Shown here in pieces: positions 10,978 through 21,220 of a stretch of 64,000 nucleotides of DNA. Origin of the DNA: Rhizophlyctis rosea (lineage: Eukaryota; Chytridiomycota; Chytridiomycetes; Rhizophlyctidales; Rhizophlyctidaceae); assembly GCA_027596075.1 (NCBI GenBank), contig JADGJC010000056.1:1-64000 (forward strand). Direction: 5' to 3'. Each line of letters starts with the position of its first letter. Position 1 is the first letter of the stretch. The notes under the pieces were generated by a model. The model did no database searches and was not told the origin of the DNA. It saw nothing but the letters and a program-made list of their open reading frames with translations. Made by a program: the position numbers and the translations under genes.

Positions 10978-11078
10978 GGGTTAGTAGAAATTTTAGAGTT
11001 GCGGAATTGAAGGCAAAAAGCCCCGGTTGTTCTGTCACCCGTTACGTGTGACTTCGATCTTGAACTTGGGCTGGGTTA
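10978..11078. repeat. Direct repeat unit 1
   Basis: About 100 bases, from the GGGTTAGTAG block through a GCCCCGGTTG block to a TACGTGTGACTTCG block, recur 132 bases downstream at 11110-11209 with roughly 80 percent identity by eye. No coding signal. Confidence 0.7.
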
Positions 11079-11109
11079 TAGTACATGATGCGCAATGACG
11101 AGGGTTAGC

Positions 11110-11209
11110 GGGTTAGTAGGAAGTTTGGAGTTAGTTCATTGAAGGCAAAAGGCCCCGGTTGCTCTGTCACCCAATACGTGTGACTTCGCTCTTGGACTTG
11201 AGTTGGATG
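11110..11209. repeat. Direct repeat unit 2
   Basis: Second copy of the unit at 10978-11078, sharing the GGTTAGTAG, GAAGGCAAAA, GCCCCGGTTG, TCTGTCACCC and TACGTGTGACTTCG blocks in the same order and spacing. Confidence 0.7.
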
Positions 11210-11813
11210 GCGACCTGAAATGCGGGACATGGGGCGGGGGTGTGCGTTGAATACCCGCCGCCCGATGCAGTTAAAGAGTGCACGTTGAATGTGAGCGAGA
11301 CTGCGTACTTTGCGGAGAGTGAGCCGCTGCTTGATGTTGATGGATGGATGGATGGACGGTGTCGATAGGAGTGGAGTGAAAATGGGGAACATGGTGAGGT
11401 TCTGGGAAATCTGGCATCTTCGGAGAAGATGTGTGTGAGGAAAAGAGAGTGCTGATTGTGTGCAAATTTGACGCGAATTTCAGCGCACCCGCGCGGAGGA
11501 GAGGCGCAGCCTCCGGCAAGGCTTGTTCGGTGTGTGGCTTGACATCCATTTCCCCATATTCGGTCTGATGTCAATGTCAGCCATTCCTGTTCAAATCACA
11601 ACTGCTATTTCTGGACATAGCACTCGCTTGGCTCGCTTGTGGGACAAGAGGGGCCTGGGAAAGCGGAGAAGAGTGTCTCGAGTTTCGAGCTCATCTGACT
11701 GCCTTGAAAAAACCCCCATCGGGCCATCTGGCGGGAACTAAACACTTATATCGGCGCCATCGCTTCAATACTGGCAGAAAGAAACGTAGCCCAGTCGTCG
11801 TTTCAGCAACAGC

Positions 11814-12997
11814 ATGTCCAAAAAACGCAAGTCCACATCCAAATTGGACAAAACGAACACAAAGAAGAAGAAGAGCGCACGCAATTCAACGTCGCAGACT
11901 GCAACTGATACGGCCACTGTCTCCACTTCAACCGGGAACGCCTTTTCGTTTCGAACCCTTCCGGTTGAAATCAAGCAACGTGTGCTTCACTTTGTGAGCT
12001 TCAGAGGTGATTTTGTTGAGTTCGAACGTTCTTTCTTCGAGCGCCCTGAACCAACTTTCATCCAGACGTTCCGGCCCTATCCCAAGTATGCCGCGAATGG
12101 ACTACAGCCGCCGGTGACGAACCCTGGTGGGAAATCTTCTACCACAATGCCTTCAACAAAGACCTCCTCGAGCGACTGGACCGTTCGCGCCCGGAAAAAA
12201 GAACCGACTTGGGCCGCCGCAACCGCACCTGGAAAGGCAGGTACCTGAAAGACGCCGACGCGCTCTGCCTCGGATGTTACGGACAAAACGGATGGGCAAT
12301 GCGAACCTGTCCCTTCAGTAACGACAGCATCTGCTACACTTGTTCCCACAACTCGCCAAAATACGCCACAATCTCTGCGACCGAAGCGAAGCGGCAATAC
12401 AAAGTCTACGAAAAGGAACTGAGGTCCCTTCAGGTTCACCAAGAGCCCGATGACAGGCGTCGCTTCTACTTGCTAAGGCAAGTGAAAGCTACTTCCTACA
12501 AAAAGTGGGGCGGTCCGGAGGGTCTCGAAGCGAAAAAGGAGCAATGCCGTGCATCGTGGGAAGCAGGGTGGGATACACGGATAGAGAATGAAATGCGGAG
12601 GGAAGATGCATTGGATGCTGCTCTTGGAGCGAAAAAGATTCCGGTGGACCTCGACTCCGATATCCGCCTGCATTACATCCTTGGTCTCATGGATGAGGAC
12701 AAACGCAAAGTGTCGTTAGAGGAGGCAGTGGACATGTGCGTGAAGATGCATCTCGTTCGGGAGCATTCGATCTATCGGGAGCTTCAACAAGAGTTGGGTG
12801 TACAGTTCCGGATGCGCAATCGGGAGAATGGCGAAGGATGTGACGAGGCGCTGAAATTGTTCAAAGAGGCGCGGGAAGCATACCGTCGGGTTCCAGCAAA
12901 GCTACAAACGGCGAAGATGTGCGCGTGTGGGGAGCCGTTGATCAGGAAGTGGGTGCTGGGGAGGTACCGGCGGCAAGCGGCGAAAAACAAGTCTTGA
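11814..12997 (+). CDS. F-box protein with zinc-finger and XPA-like C-terminal region
   Basis: Two exons (11814-12006, 12066-12997; 59-nt intron) give 374 residues. After a Lys/Ser/Thr-rich, probably nuclear-targeting N-terminus, residues about 45-90 form a clear F-box: FRTLPVEIKQRVLHFVSF, then DVPALSQVCREWTTAAGDE. The join across the intron restores the F-box exactly, which supports it. Next comes a CxxC...CxxC cluster (CLGC and CYTC, about 21 residues apart). It is followed by ISATEAKRQYKVYEKEL and, further on, YLLRQVKATSYKKWGG with PEGLEAKKEQ. That order (zinc finger, a TxAKxxY helix, then an L-x-V-x-KAxxWGG-like helix) is like the DNA-binding core of XPA, the nucleotide-excision-repair scaffold. 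The F-box would link it to an SCF ubiquitin ligase. The fusion is seen; the repair role is inference. Confidence 0.75.
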
Positions 12998-13435
12998 TGA
13001 AGGGATGATTTGGGCGGACCTGGAGATTGTACATAGGTGTGAACGATCAGAAGGCTGATCCTAGGTAGTGGCAATGCTAATAGCGCAACAGATACGTAAA
13101 ATCAGTAAAGCAAATTAGTATAGCATATACCGACCCATAACATAGCTTGTACGTGCAAAAGATACTTCTCTGGGCTTGTTTGGTTGAAGACTGAGTCTCG
13201 ATACCAATTCATGCCCGTAAGATGACTCAAGTTGGACTTCCGTTTGAACTCCTGTCGCCGCTGTTGTAATCTCGACTTTTTTTAGATTGCTAGCGCAGGT
13301 TGCTGCATGATCTTTCAGTGGGACATTGAGAGGCGGCATAGTGCTCACAAACAAGACTTATGATTTGTAAACAAAGTCTATATTTACAAACAAGATCCCT
13401 ATCCCAACCATCTAACTCCCCTAACTCGAGCTTCT
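12998..13435. other. Convergent intergenic spacer
   Basis: About 440 bases between the stop codons of the F-box/XPA-like gene (plus) and the CBM1 gene (minus). AT-richer than its surroundings; nothing recognised beyond 3' untranslated sequence. Confidence 0.5.
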
Positions 13436-14158
13436 TCACTTTCCAGTCGGCAAGCACTGCCCATAATACTGATTCAAATCCGTACAAACCGATCCCGCCT
13501 GACAGCACTTCGGACCGGTATAGTAGATCCCGCTGCACTGTTCCCAGGTGCGTGGACAGTTGGTCGGTACTGGCACAGTGGATTTAGGGGTTGGTGTTGG
13601 GCAAAGAAGTGTGGGCGGGGTGACTTGGGGGACGTCCGTTGCGGAACCACTGCAGTCGACGACACCAGTGGATAGAACGGTGATGGTTGTTCCAACGGTG
13701 CAGGTTTTGGAGTACGGAATGGACTTGCAGATGCGGACTGGGGAGGGGTTTGGGGGTGGGGATGTGGTTGTGGTTGGTGTAGGTGTCGGCGGGCTGATGG
13801 ATGGACCCAATGGGCAGGTGAAGGATGGTGGCGTTACTGTAGGAATGTCCGTGGCACCGCCGCTGCAGTCCATCACGGTCTTATACATAGTATTCGTAAT
13901 TGTCCCCATGGTGCAGACCTTGGAGAACGGGATGGCTTTGCAAATGTGTCCACCACCAGTGGTTGTCGGGGTGGGCGTAGGACATATGTAAGGAGGGGCA
14001 GTGGTGGTCACGCCGCACGTCATGGTGACTGAGATTGTGGACGTGGCAGGATAGGTACATGCTGTTGTCCAGACGGTGGTGCATACGGGATCGATGAGCG
14101 TTGCGGCTGTTGCCGCGATGCTGCTACCGAGGACAATGGATGCTAACACTGATTTCAT
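13436..14158 (-). CDS. Secreted protein with Cys-rich repeats and C-terminal CBM1
   Basis: An intronless frame of 240 residues. It begins with a signal peptide (MKSVLASIVLGSSIAATAA). The middle holds two near-repeats of about 45 residues (ICKAIPFSKVCTMGTI...VMDCSGGATD and ICKSIPYSKTCTVGTT...VVDCSGSATD) separated by Thr/Pro-rich linkers of the kind that are O-glycosylated in fungi. The last about 40 residues are a fungal type 1 carbohydrate-binding module: NCPRTWEQCSGIYYTGPKCC, then CTDLNQYYGQCLP. CBM1 binds crystalline cellulose through aromatic residues, here W and the YY pair. There is no catalytic domain, so it may be a cell-surface or secreted adhesin to plant debris. A TATA element sits about 65 bases upstream. 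Confidence 0.88.
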   Translation of the reverse strand: MKSVLASIVLGSSIAATAATLIDPVCTTVWTTACTYPATSTISVTMTCGVTTTAPPYICPTPTPTTTGGGHICKAIPFSKVCTMGTITNTMYKTVMDCSGGATDIPTVTPPSFTCPLGPSISPPTPTPTTTTSPPPNPSPVRICKSIPYSKTCTVGTTITVLSTGVVDCSGSATDVPQVTPPTLLCPTPTPKSTVPVPTNCPRTWEQCSGIYYTGPKCCQAGSVCTDLNQYYGQCLPTGK

Positions 14159-14218
14159 TGCGCCGATATTGACCAGAAGAATGGCTAGGGATGTGGGTAG
14201 AGGTCATATCGGCCTAAG

Positions 14219-14228
14219 CCTTTTATAT
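14219..14228 (-). promoter_or_regulatory. TATA box of the CBM1 gene
   Basis: On the minus strand ATATAAAAGG lies about 61-70 bases upstream of the ATG at 14158, a typical fungal TATA position. Confidence 0.55.
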
Positions 14229-14878
14229 GAACGCATCGCGCTGATGGTCTCGGGCTTGCTGGTGGTTCTTTGAGCTTTTTGTCCCAAACCGTTCGTCTTG
14301 TGGTTGGGCGAGGTTGGGCGAGTTTGTGGGGTCGGAGCTCTCCGGAATTCTCCCACTCTTGGTCTGGACCAGTATGGAACGTGCTGCTGAGAAAGTTCGA
14401 AAACAAGTGATTCTGAACAAGGGCCGGGTCAAAGCCTCTCAGATTTTGGTAAGGCTGGGAAACACTGGGTGCATCGCCCATGACTTGCCCGCGCAGCTGA
14501 CGGCAACACTTTAAACACCTGCGTCACCAGCTTTGGAGAACCAGCAAGGAAGTTGAACGACGAGAGCCCCGAGGAAGAAACGCGTCGGCTGCGCCTCACA
14601 GGTTCTCCGAGCAATCTTGGCTCTTCCATTGCTCCCATCATAGAGCAGAGTAAAGGTAAAGGAAATGGTCAGTGTACATACTCTTCTTCTCTTAGGCGTT
14701 TTGCATTTCCCATAAGGGATTCGAAACAGAGATTGACAAGAAACCAGCCGCAGATCATGCGCGGAGTTCCTGGTGGTTGCCGTGCAAGCATCTCATGACC
14801 TTCCACAGCCCACGCCGGCACTCAGTACAATGATTAGCCTGAGAGATTGTTCCTCCGGTTACATTCAATAGTTACAAT
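14229..14878. other. Spacer between CBM1 gene and FBF1
   Basis: About 650 bases upstream of the CBM1 gene and downstream of FBF1. No domain-bearing frame, RNA or repeat seen. Confidence 0.5.
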
Positions 14879-17800
14879 TTACACCTCAACATCCATGACG
14901 CCCGCATCAAACTCATTCTCCACAAAACCGCCCTTCGGACCCGCAAAGTCTAAAAAGATCCGTGGTGGAGGCAGGCTTTTCGTCGCGCCCGGAATGCGGT
15001 ATAGGCGGTCTGTCAAGTAAGTCGATTGCTTCTCGAGGTCTGTTACCGACTATTTTGCCATATGTATTGCATAAGTAGCGGGTTTCCTGAAGGAATTGAT
15101 ACAGGAACAAGTCTTACATGTTTCAATCCAGCAACATGTACGTTCAGCCTCTGCAATAGCTTTATTTTATTCTTTCGCATTGTGCTTGGATCTAGGGGTG
15201 GTGCAGATGCAGGTTTAGCGTTATCCTCATTCGTTGTGCCGGAGGCAGGTGTAGGCTTAATTTTGGTCGGAAAAGATGGCCACGCTAGTGTGGGTTGAGT
15301 TGGAGTGTGTGGTCTTGACGTGCCCTTCACTTCAGCGGGAGGGGCAATGTCGGGGGCGTTCTCATCATTCTGATGTATGTCAAGACAGGTGTCAAGCACA
15401 GCACGAGAATCAACGTCGAAATCGTTCGACTTCCAAATTAATCGACCAGCATGTCACATACTTGTACAATGTCAGGTTCATCCACATTATTCTTCTCCAA
15501 TCTGAAACTTTGCGAAACGCCGTCAACTGCTGCTTTGCGACGTGCCACAGCTAGAGCCATCCGCTCTTCATAAAAGCTTTTGCGAGCTTCTTCGAGTCGT
15601 TGCAGTGTTTGTTCCATCTGGCGAGGATTGATTTTGAACAAATTCTCCATAAGTCAAAGTTCCTGCAGATGCGAAAACGTGTGCATACCTTCGCTCTAGC
15701 AACTTCGACCCCCTCCCTAGCTTTCTCCGTTTGCTCAAACGCGCTCTCAGCTTTCTTTCGTTCCTCGGCTACAGTAATGCATACTGGAATCAGTCCTTTG
15801 CTACAACAATATGAGTCCAGGGCAACTCAAAAACCTACCCGCCCCCGTCCTAACCCCCTCCACACCCCTCACTCTCCGCTCAACTTCCTTCAACTCCCCT
15901 TCCACCACTTCCTTCTCCGCCTCAACTTCGTCCCGCAACATTGCCACCATGTTCCGCTCTGTCCGCAGTTGTGCGGTCTGACGGTGCAGTTCGGCCATGC
16001 GGGCATGAAGGGTTTGTGTTTGTTGAGTATGCAGGAGACGGTCTGTAGGGGGTGAATCATGCACATAGGCAGAATGTAAGTTGTAGTCTCTCTTGTATTT
16101 CACTGTAGCATTGTATGTTCATTGCACCTGTTTGCAGTTGCTCCCTCTCACGCTCAGACCGTATCTTGACTTCGGTCTCGAATTCTTCGATGGCGTGCTT
16201 TTGAGCTTCTAGATAGGATTTCTCATTGAATAACGCTTTGCGTTCCTGCAATAGATTGGAAAGATCTGTATTTATATTGTTCACACTAGCACAAGAACCA
16301 CAGCAAAAACAACAACGCACCTCTTCGATCGCTTCGCGCATCCGTCTTCTTTCCAACGCCCATTCCTCTTTTGACTTCAGAAAGTCTACCCGCTCGGCAT
16401 GCAAGCGCATCTGCAATTCCTCTTTGGCAGTCTTGAGTTCCGCCTAGAAAGATGACGGAGTGTGTGAGAAGCCGTGGTTGCAGCAATGTGGTCATAGCTG
16501 CTGCAGACACGAACCATCTCCCCATCCAATCGAGCCCTCTCCTCTGCAATCCGCAAACGGTCTTCTTCATGCTGGCGCTTCGTTTCGAGAACGGTGCGTT
16601 CCATTGTTTTGATAGCGGTTTGCACCTGAAGTACATGGATGTTCATTAAAATGTTCCATGCACAAACTGTGGCAAATGACCTACCTTTTCCCTCTCGACT
16701 TCCAGGTCGCGCTCTTTCCTCAGTAGGTGGTCCTGCAACTGGAGTTTTGGAGAGTCTCATGAATGCTGTTCAGCGTTTGATTCTTTCAGTCATCGAACAC
16801 CAACCTCATGAGCCTTCCTCTCTCGGTCCTCCATCATCGCGTTCCATTTCTGCAGCACATATATCGTATTTACAATCTGCACTTGAGGCAAGCCTGCCAA
16901 GACGAGCCTTACCTCCATCCATTCCCTGGCCTCACCCTCAACTTCCTTCCTCATTCCATCCAGAGCAACGGATTGGGTTTGAAGCTGTGATGTTAGAGTT
17001 GCAATATGGGCAGTAGAGTCGTGTGCTACTTTAAGAGTCTCGAGCTGCGTGTGATGTGAGCGCACTCTTATTTCAATTATGTACAATCTCAAGTCATCAC
17101 AGTACTACCTCAAGTGCGCATCTTGCTTCCACGTCTTGAACCTCCTTCTTGTGCTTCTCAGTCAGCACTTCGATCTCGTTTTTGTGAGATTGAGTCATCT
17201 GCGAAAAACGATGAGACTTTGCCTGCATTGACAAAAAACAAATGAAGAACACACCGCCTCTTCCTGCTTCTTCATCTCCCCTTTCCACTTTCCCTCGACC
17301 TCTTTTACAGCCTCTTCTTTTTGCTGCAGCCACTCAGTTGCGGCTGCACGGTGAGCTGTGGCCTGGAGTTGGAGGAGTTCACATTCAGACTACGGCATCA
17401 GAATTTAGGTAGCCCGTTCTCGTCTCACCTCCCGCTCCAATTCCGTAACACGTTCAGTTTGCGTAGCCAGGGTTGATTGAACCGTTGCCAAGGATGATGT
17501 AAGCGCTCGGATCTTCCGTGCAACGTATGTTGAATTCACAGAAACCGTTTGTGGTCTATCAAATAAAGCGAGCTTCTTACCTCCTCCTCCAATCTAGCCC
17601 TTGATGTATCATCTTGTAGAGATTTAGCAGACCGCGAAATACCGGGAGCAGCTGAACTATTTGCCTGAGCAGGTGCTGCGGTAGATCCACTGATGCCAAG
17701 CCCGCTTCCTTTTTGTTCTGCAGGCACACTCAAGCTAGTGGTGTTTGCAGCTGGTGGCCCACTTTCAGCATCATCCTCGTCATCCGACAGAGCGTCACTC

Positions 17801-20222
17801 AAATTTTGAATTGAGGATACAGGTGAAGAGGATATGGAACGTGGCGGTGCTGATGCTGGGTCCTGTGCTTTAGGCGTTTCCTCTACAGCTGGTGATGATA
17901 CGGGTTTGGAACTGGGTGTGGTAGCGGAAGAAGGCAATGTTGTTGTTATGGCCTTTTGGAATTAGAAGAAAGTTGGGTCAATAAGTTTGCCTTGATATAG
18001 GCGACGGCTACTAAATTTCCGAAAAGTACTCACAGCTGCCGGAGCTTGTTGAGAGGTGCGTTGTGGGATGATGACTGTGGGCATTTGAACCTATTACAGT
18101 ACCAGGTAAAATAATATGATTTTGTCAATCACAGAAGTCACTCGCTAGGCTTCCTGACTCAACTCACTCGCTCGCCTGGATCTGATGGCTTAGCTACTGG
18201 CAGTCCACTACCTGAACTCACAAACGAGAAATGATCAGTAACACATGACAGATGTGTCCAAACACGATCACTCAAACTCACTCTGCTGTTGCACCGCTGG
18301 CAAAGTGATTGGCGCTCCACCTCCTCCCTTTCCGGCTACATCCATAATGTTAGAAAGAGTACACTGACAGGGTAATGGTCACCCCACGTACCGAAACCCA
18401 TGCTTTGTCCTTGTGGTTGTGCTTGCGTGGGTGATATTGTCGGCTTGGGCTTCGGCTGTAAGACTGCGTAGATATGGAAAGCGTGATATGGGTCAGCTTT
18501 ATACATGGATGATTACCCGATTTTGAGGTCACTAATGGTACTCACAAGGTAAGTCCACCGCAGGCTTTGCTATGATAATTAAACGAGTCAAAAACAGCGT
18601 CCATGAGAATGATACTTGATGGATTTGATGCAGTACCTGTAACTCCCATCTGTCCCGCACTTGCCCCAACCCCTCCACCGACTCCAGCACCAAAATTAAA
18701 TGCGGATACACCGTTTCCATTGCCAGTCGCTCCTCCTCCAGTAGGTGGAGGCCCTCGTCTCCGTCTGGGTCCGGAAGCTTCCAGCAAAAAAGCAGGAACA
18801 AAGTCATCCTCAGCTGGCTTAGCCTTGGGTTGTGACTGTGATTTGGATTGTGAAGAAGTGAGTGCGGGTGCGGGTGTTTGTCGTTGTGCAGCGGCAGTTG
18901 CTGGAATGGGTGTATTTGTGGTAGTCGATCTAGTAGGAAACAAAGTTGCTGGAACTGGGGATTGAGACCTCCCTATTGGAAAGGCTGGCGAGGTTGGACT
19001 GGTGGGTGTTATGGGACGCGTCTCTGATTGTGATTTGATGGATGCTGGCCGTGATTTACGGCGGCCATTATCATCTCCAAGGATGGCAAGGATGTCGTCG
19101 TCATCGTCTTCTTTTAAGACAGGCTGAAGGATGTGATCATTACGTGTGCAGCAATCTGGTGGGAAGAAAGAAGTCATACCTGCTTGGATGTTGCCTGTGT
19201 TGGACGAGATGATGGACCACCCTTCTTGCCTGCTGTAGTCATATCCATGAATCCAACATTAGAAGCCTTAGTTGCTGTGTCCCATGGCAAGATACCGGCG
19301 GATGAGCCCGGCCGTGCAGGCTCAGGACTAGGAGTGCTAACTTGGGAGCGAGGAGGAGGTCCGCCAGCATCACTTTCTGTGCTACCACGCCTTCCCGCAC
19401 GGGGCCGGGATGCAGCAGCAGAGAGTATATCAGTAGGATCTATTGTCTTCTCAATTGGTTTGTATCAGATGATTTATGCAATAATGTCATGCTCACAAAG
19501 ACTTACATCCTCTTTGGAAGTAACAGATGCCGGACTTGTCCCCATCCATGGTTTGGAAGTATTCATCCCCTCAGTTGGATCTGCCACAGGCCGCCGTGCG
19601 CTTGCTGCGGGGCCAGTGTTGCTGCCACCTGCAGGTTTCTTGGTTCCAAACAAGCTGGAGTCCATGTCATCCAAATCTCCAAGTGACTTCAGGACGTCCT
19701 GCATGGGGTTTCCATTTCCGCCGCTGACATTGCGCCCTGCAGGGACAGGGGTGGGAACAGGAGACGATGATGGCCGAGAATGAGTCGCAGGTATTCGAAA
19801 AGATGATTTGGATTGAGGGGTAGGGAAAGTCGACCGGGCGGTTGGAATCTACTGGATTTGTCTTTTAGTTGGTTTTGGGATGTGTAAGGCAAGTGTGGAT
19901 GACAACTCTACCTGCGACGCCTCAGGTAATGCTGTGGGAGTCTTTGCACTTCCTTCTAAGATGCAGGCAGAAGGATGTTATGAACAGTGACTACCCCAAA
20001 GCTGCTTTGGACAGGCAAAACCGACTCCACTCCTTGCTCACGTTGATTGAGGTCATTCTTGCTGGTCGCCTTCTTCTTGGTAGTGCCAACGTCATCCTCA
20101 TCACTGTCCAAACCCAGCAACTCATTCAACTCGTCTTCGTCAATGTCAAGGTCCAAGGATGCTTTGGATTCGGAGGCTCGGCTTACGGGTATGAGACCTG
20201 ATGTCAGCCCTGGCGCCGACAT
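14879..20222 (-). CDS. FBF1: FBF1-like centriole distal-appendage / ciliary transition fibre protein
   Basis: A large multi-exon gene on the minus strand, with many exons separated by introns of about 40-100 bases. The ATG is at 20222; the stop at 14879-14881 ends an exon finishing in AGVMDVEV. FBF1 sits on centriole distal appendages and gates the base of the cilium. The acidic N-terminus (DIDEDELNELLGLDSDEDD) is followed by KSLGDLDDMDSSLFGTKKP, matching the MKDLDGMDADILGLKK block I recall of animal FBF1. Then comes DDDDILAILGDDNGRRKSR, matching its DDIMATLGFGDSP block, and a DDFVPAFLLE motif. A long Ser/Pro-rich linker leads to a coiled-coil half (about 17.9 down to 15.4 kb; HARMAELHRQTAQLRTERN, LKEVERRVRGVEG, RLEEARKSFYEERMALA). 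The C-terminal exon KIKLLQRLNVHVAGLKH parallels the LHARLALLRHMAE end of animal FBF1. Individual exon borders are only partly resolved. Confidence 0.82.
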
Positions 20223-20716
20223 GATTGTGTTCTGGGCCGAGGCGTTCGATTCGGTATGTGGTGATTAAGGGGTATTAGAAAATCACTACAGAGCATGTAT
20301 CGTGTGTCAAATGCCGCTGAAGAAATTGTGAGTAATAGAAAGTAGGATTTGAATGGGACCATGAGGGGATCAAAGTGTGGCTCAAAAGATTGTCGAGAAG
20401 TGGGAAAACCCTGCGACGCGTTGATGTGGGGTGCGCTGCGCCACCCTTCATGGCATCCTCACCCATCGTGACCCACAGGTCGCAAATAAACAAACTCGAC
20501 AAAAAATCCAAATAGAAGTACGCAAAATGTCCTTCGCCTTCTCTTGATGCATAGAGGAATGGCGGCCCCGCTGGGAAAAGTGACATCCAAAAGATGGCCG
20601 CGAAACGCACACGCTGAACAGATGTGCTTGCTTGCACAAAATTTGGCAGGTGCTCAAAAAACCGCAATATTTGACGGAAGCGGTATATAGATGCACTCCC
20701 GCAAGAGCATTTAACA
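20223..20716. other. FBF1 promoter and tRNA upstream region
   Basis: About 490 bases between the divergently oriented FBF1 start and the tRNA. Nothing recognisable was found; a purported 156-residue minus-strand frame here runs through the tRNA and is not credible. Confidence 0.5.
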
Positions 20717-20788
20717 GGTTCCATGGTGTAGCGGTTAGCACTCAAGACTCTGAATCTTGCGACCCGAGTTCAAATCTCGGTGGGACCT
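20717..20788 (+). tRNA. tRNA-Gln (anticodon CUG)
   Basis: A full cloverleaf folds by eye. The acceptor stem GGTTCCA pairs with TGGGACC (one G-T), with discriminator T at 20788. The D arm has the A-box-like GTGTAGCGGTTAGCAC. The anticodon stem CAAGA/TCTTG encloses loop CTCTGAA, giving anticodon CTG, which reads CAG (glutamine). The T arm GAGTTCAAATCTC carries the B box. No intron. T-runs from about 20810 can act as the RNA polymerase III terminator. Confidence 0.95.
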
Positions 20789-20814
20789 ATCTTTCTGTTA
20801 ATGTCATGTTTTTT

Positions 20815-20934
20815 TTTCTTTTCATTTTCATCCGTTTTGTTTTTTTTCTTTTCGTTTTTATGTTATGTTTTTCTTTCTTTTCATTTTCATCCGTTTTGTT
20901 TTTTTTCTTTTCGTTTTCATCCTGTTCTGTTTGC
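20815..20934. repeat. Two-copy 60-nt T-rich tandem repeat after the tRNA
   Basis: Bases 20821-20858 are repeated identically at 20881-20918, a period of exactly 60, with C/T-rich sequence built from CTTTTC, CATCC and T8 runs. Any frame through it is low complexity. The T-runs would serve as redundant Pol III terminators. Confidence 0.85.
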
Positions 20935-21147
20935 GTTGATGATTGGTGGGTGCAAATCAGATACTTGGCCGTCTCTTCTTCCATAATTTCTGCTTTTATT
21001 TGCTTGGAAGATGGATGTCATATATCCTTGGGAACTTGGTCCAGCATTGGTTATGTAGCATCGCCGGACGACAATAGGGATAATGGAATGGCTGATCTGC
21101 TGGGCTATAGTGGAGGCGGATATAGTAGAGGCGGCATGTAACTTTAC

Positions 21148-21220
21148 GACCCCCCCTCAGCATTTGTCCTGGCTTGGGACAAGCATTGGTCTATTGAACC
21201 ATTGGCGGCATTGAAGCCCA
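21148..21220. repeat. Dispersed repeat copy B
   Basis: Shares the blocks GACCCCCC-TC, CCTGGCTTGGGACA and ATTGGCGGCATT with copy A at 10752-10825, in the same order and spacing. The central inverted repeat here is CATTGGT/ACCATTG with one mismatch, differing from copy A in sequence but not in pairing. Confidence 0.55.

Larger units (their letters stand above)
10361..11813. other. Intergenic region with direct repeats, no gene recognised
   Basis: About 1.45 kb between METTL3 and the F-box/XPA-like gene. It holds one copy of a dispersed hairpin-bearing repeat (10752-10825), a pair of about 100-bp direct repeats (10978-11078 and 11110-11209) and a short GGAT microsatellite at 11339-11356. Open frames on both strands show no domain and change composition with the repeats. 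Confidence 0.6.

Noticed and set aside
19133..19783. 216-residue plus-strand frame inside FBF1
   Set aside because: Antisense to FBF1 exons that carry the recognisable FBF1 blocks.
20787..20984. Lys/Glu-rich minus-strand frame over the T-rich repeat
   Set aside because: Low-complexity translation of the 60-nt T-rich tandem repeat; no flanking exons.
20632..21141. 169-residue plus-strand frame
   Set aside because: It reads straight through the tRNA-Gln gene and the T-rich repeat.
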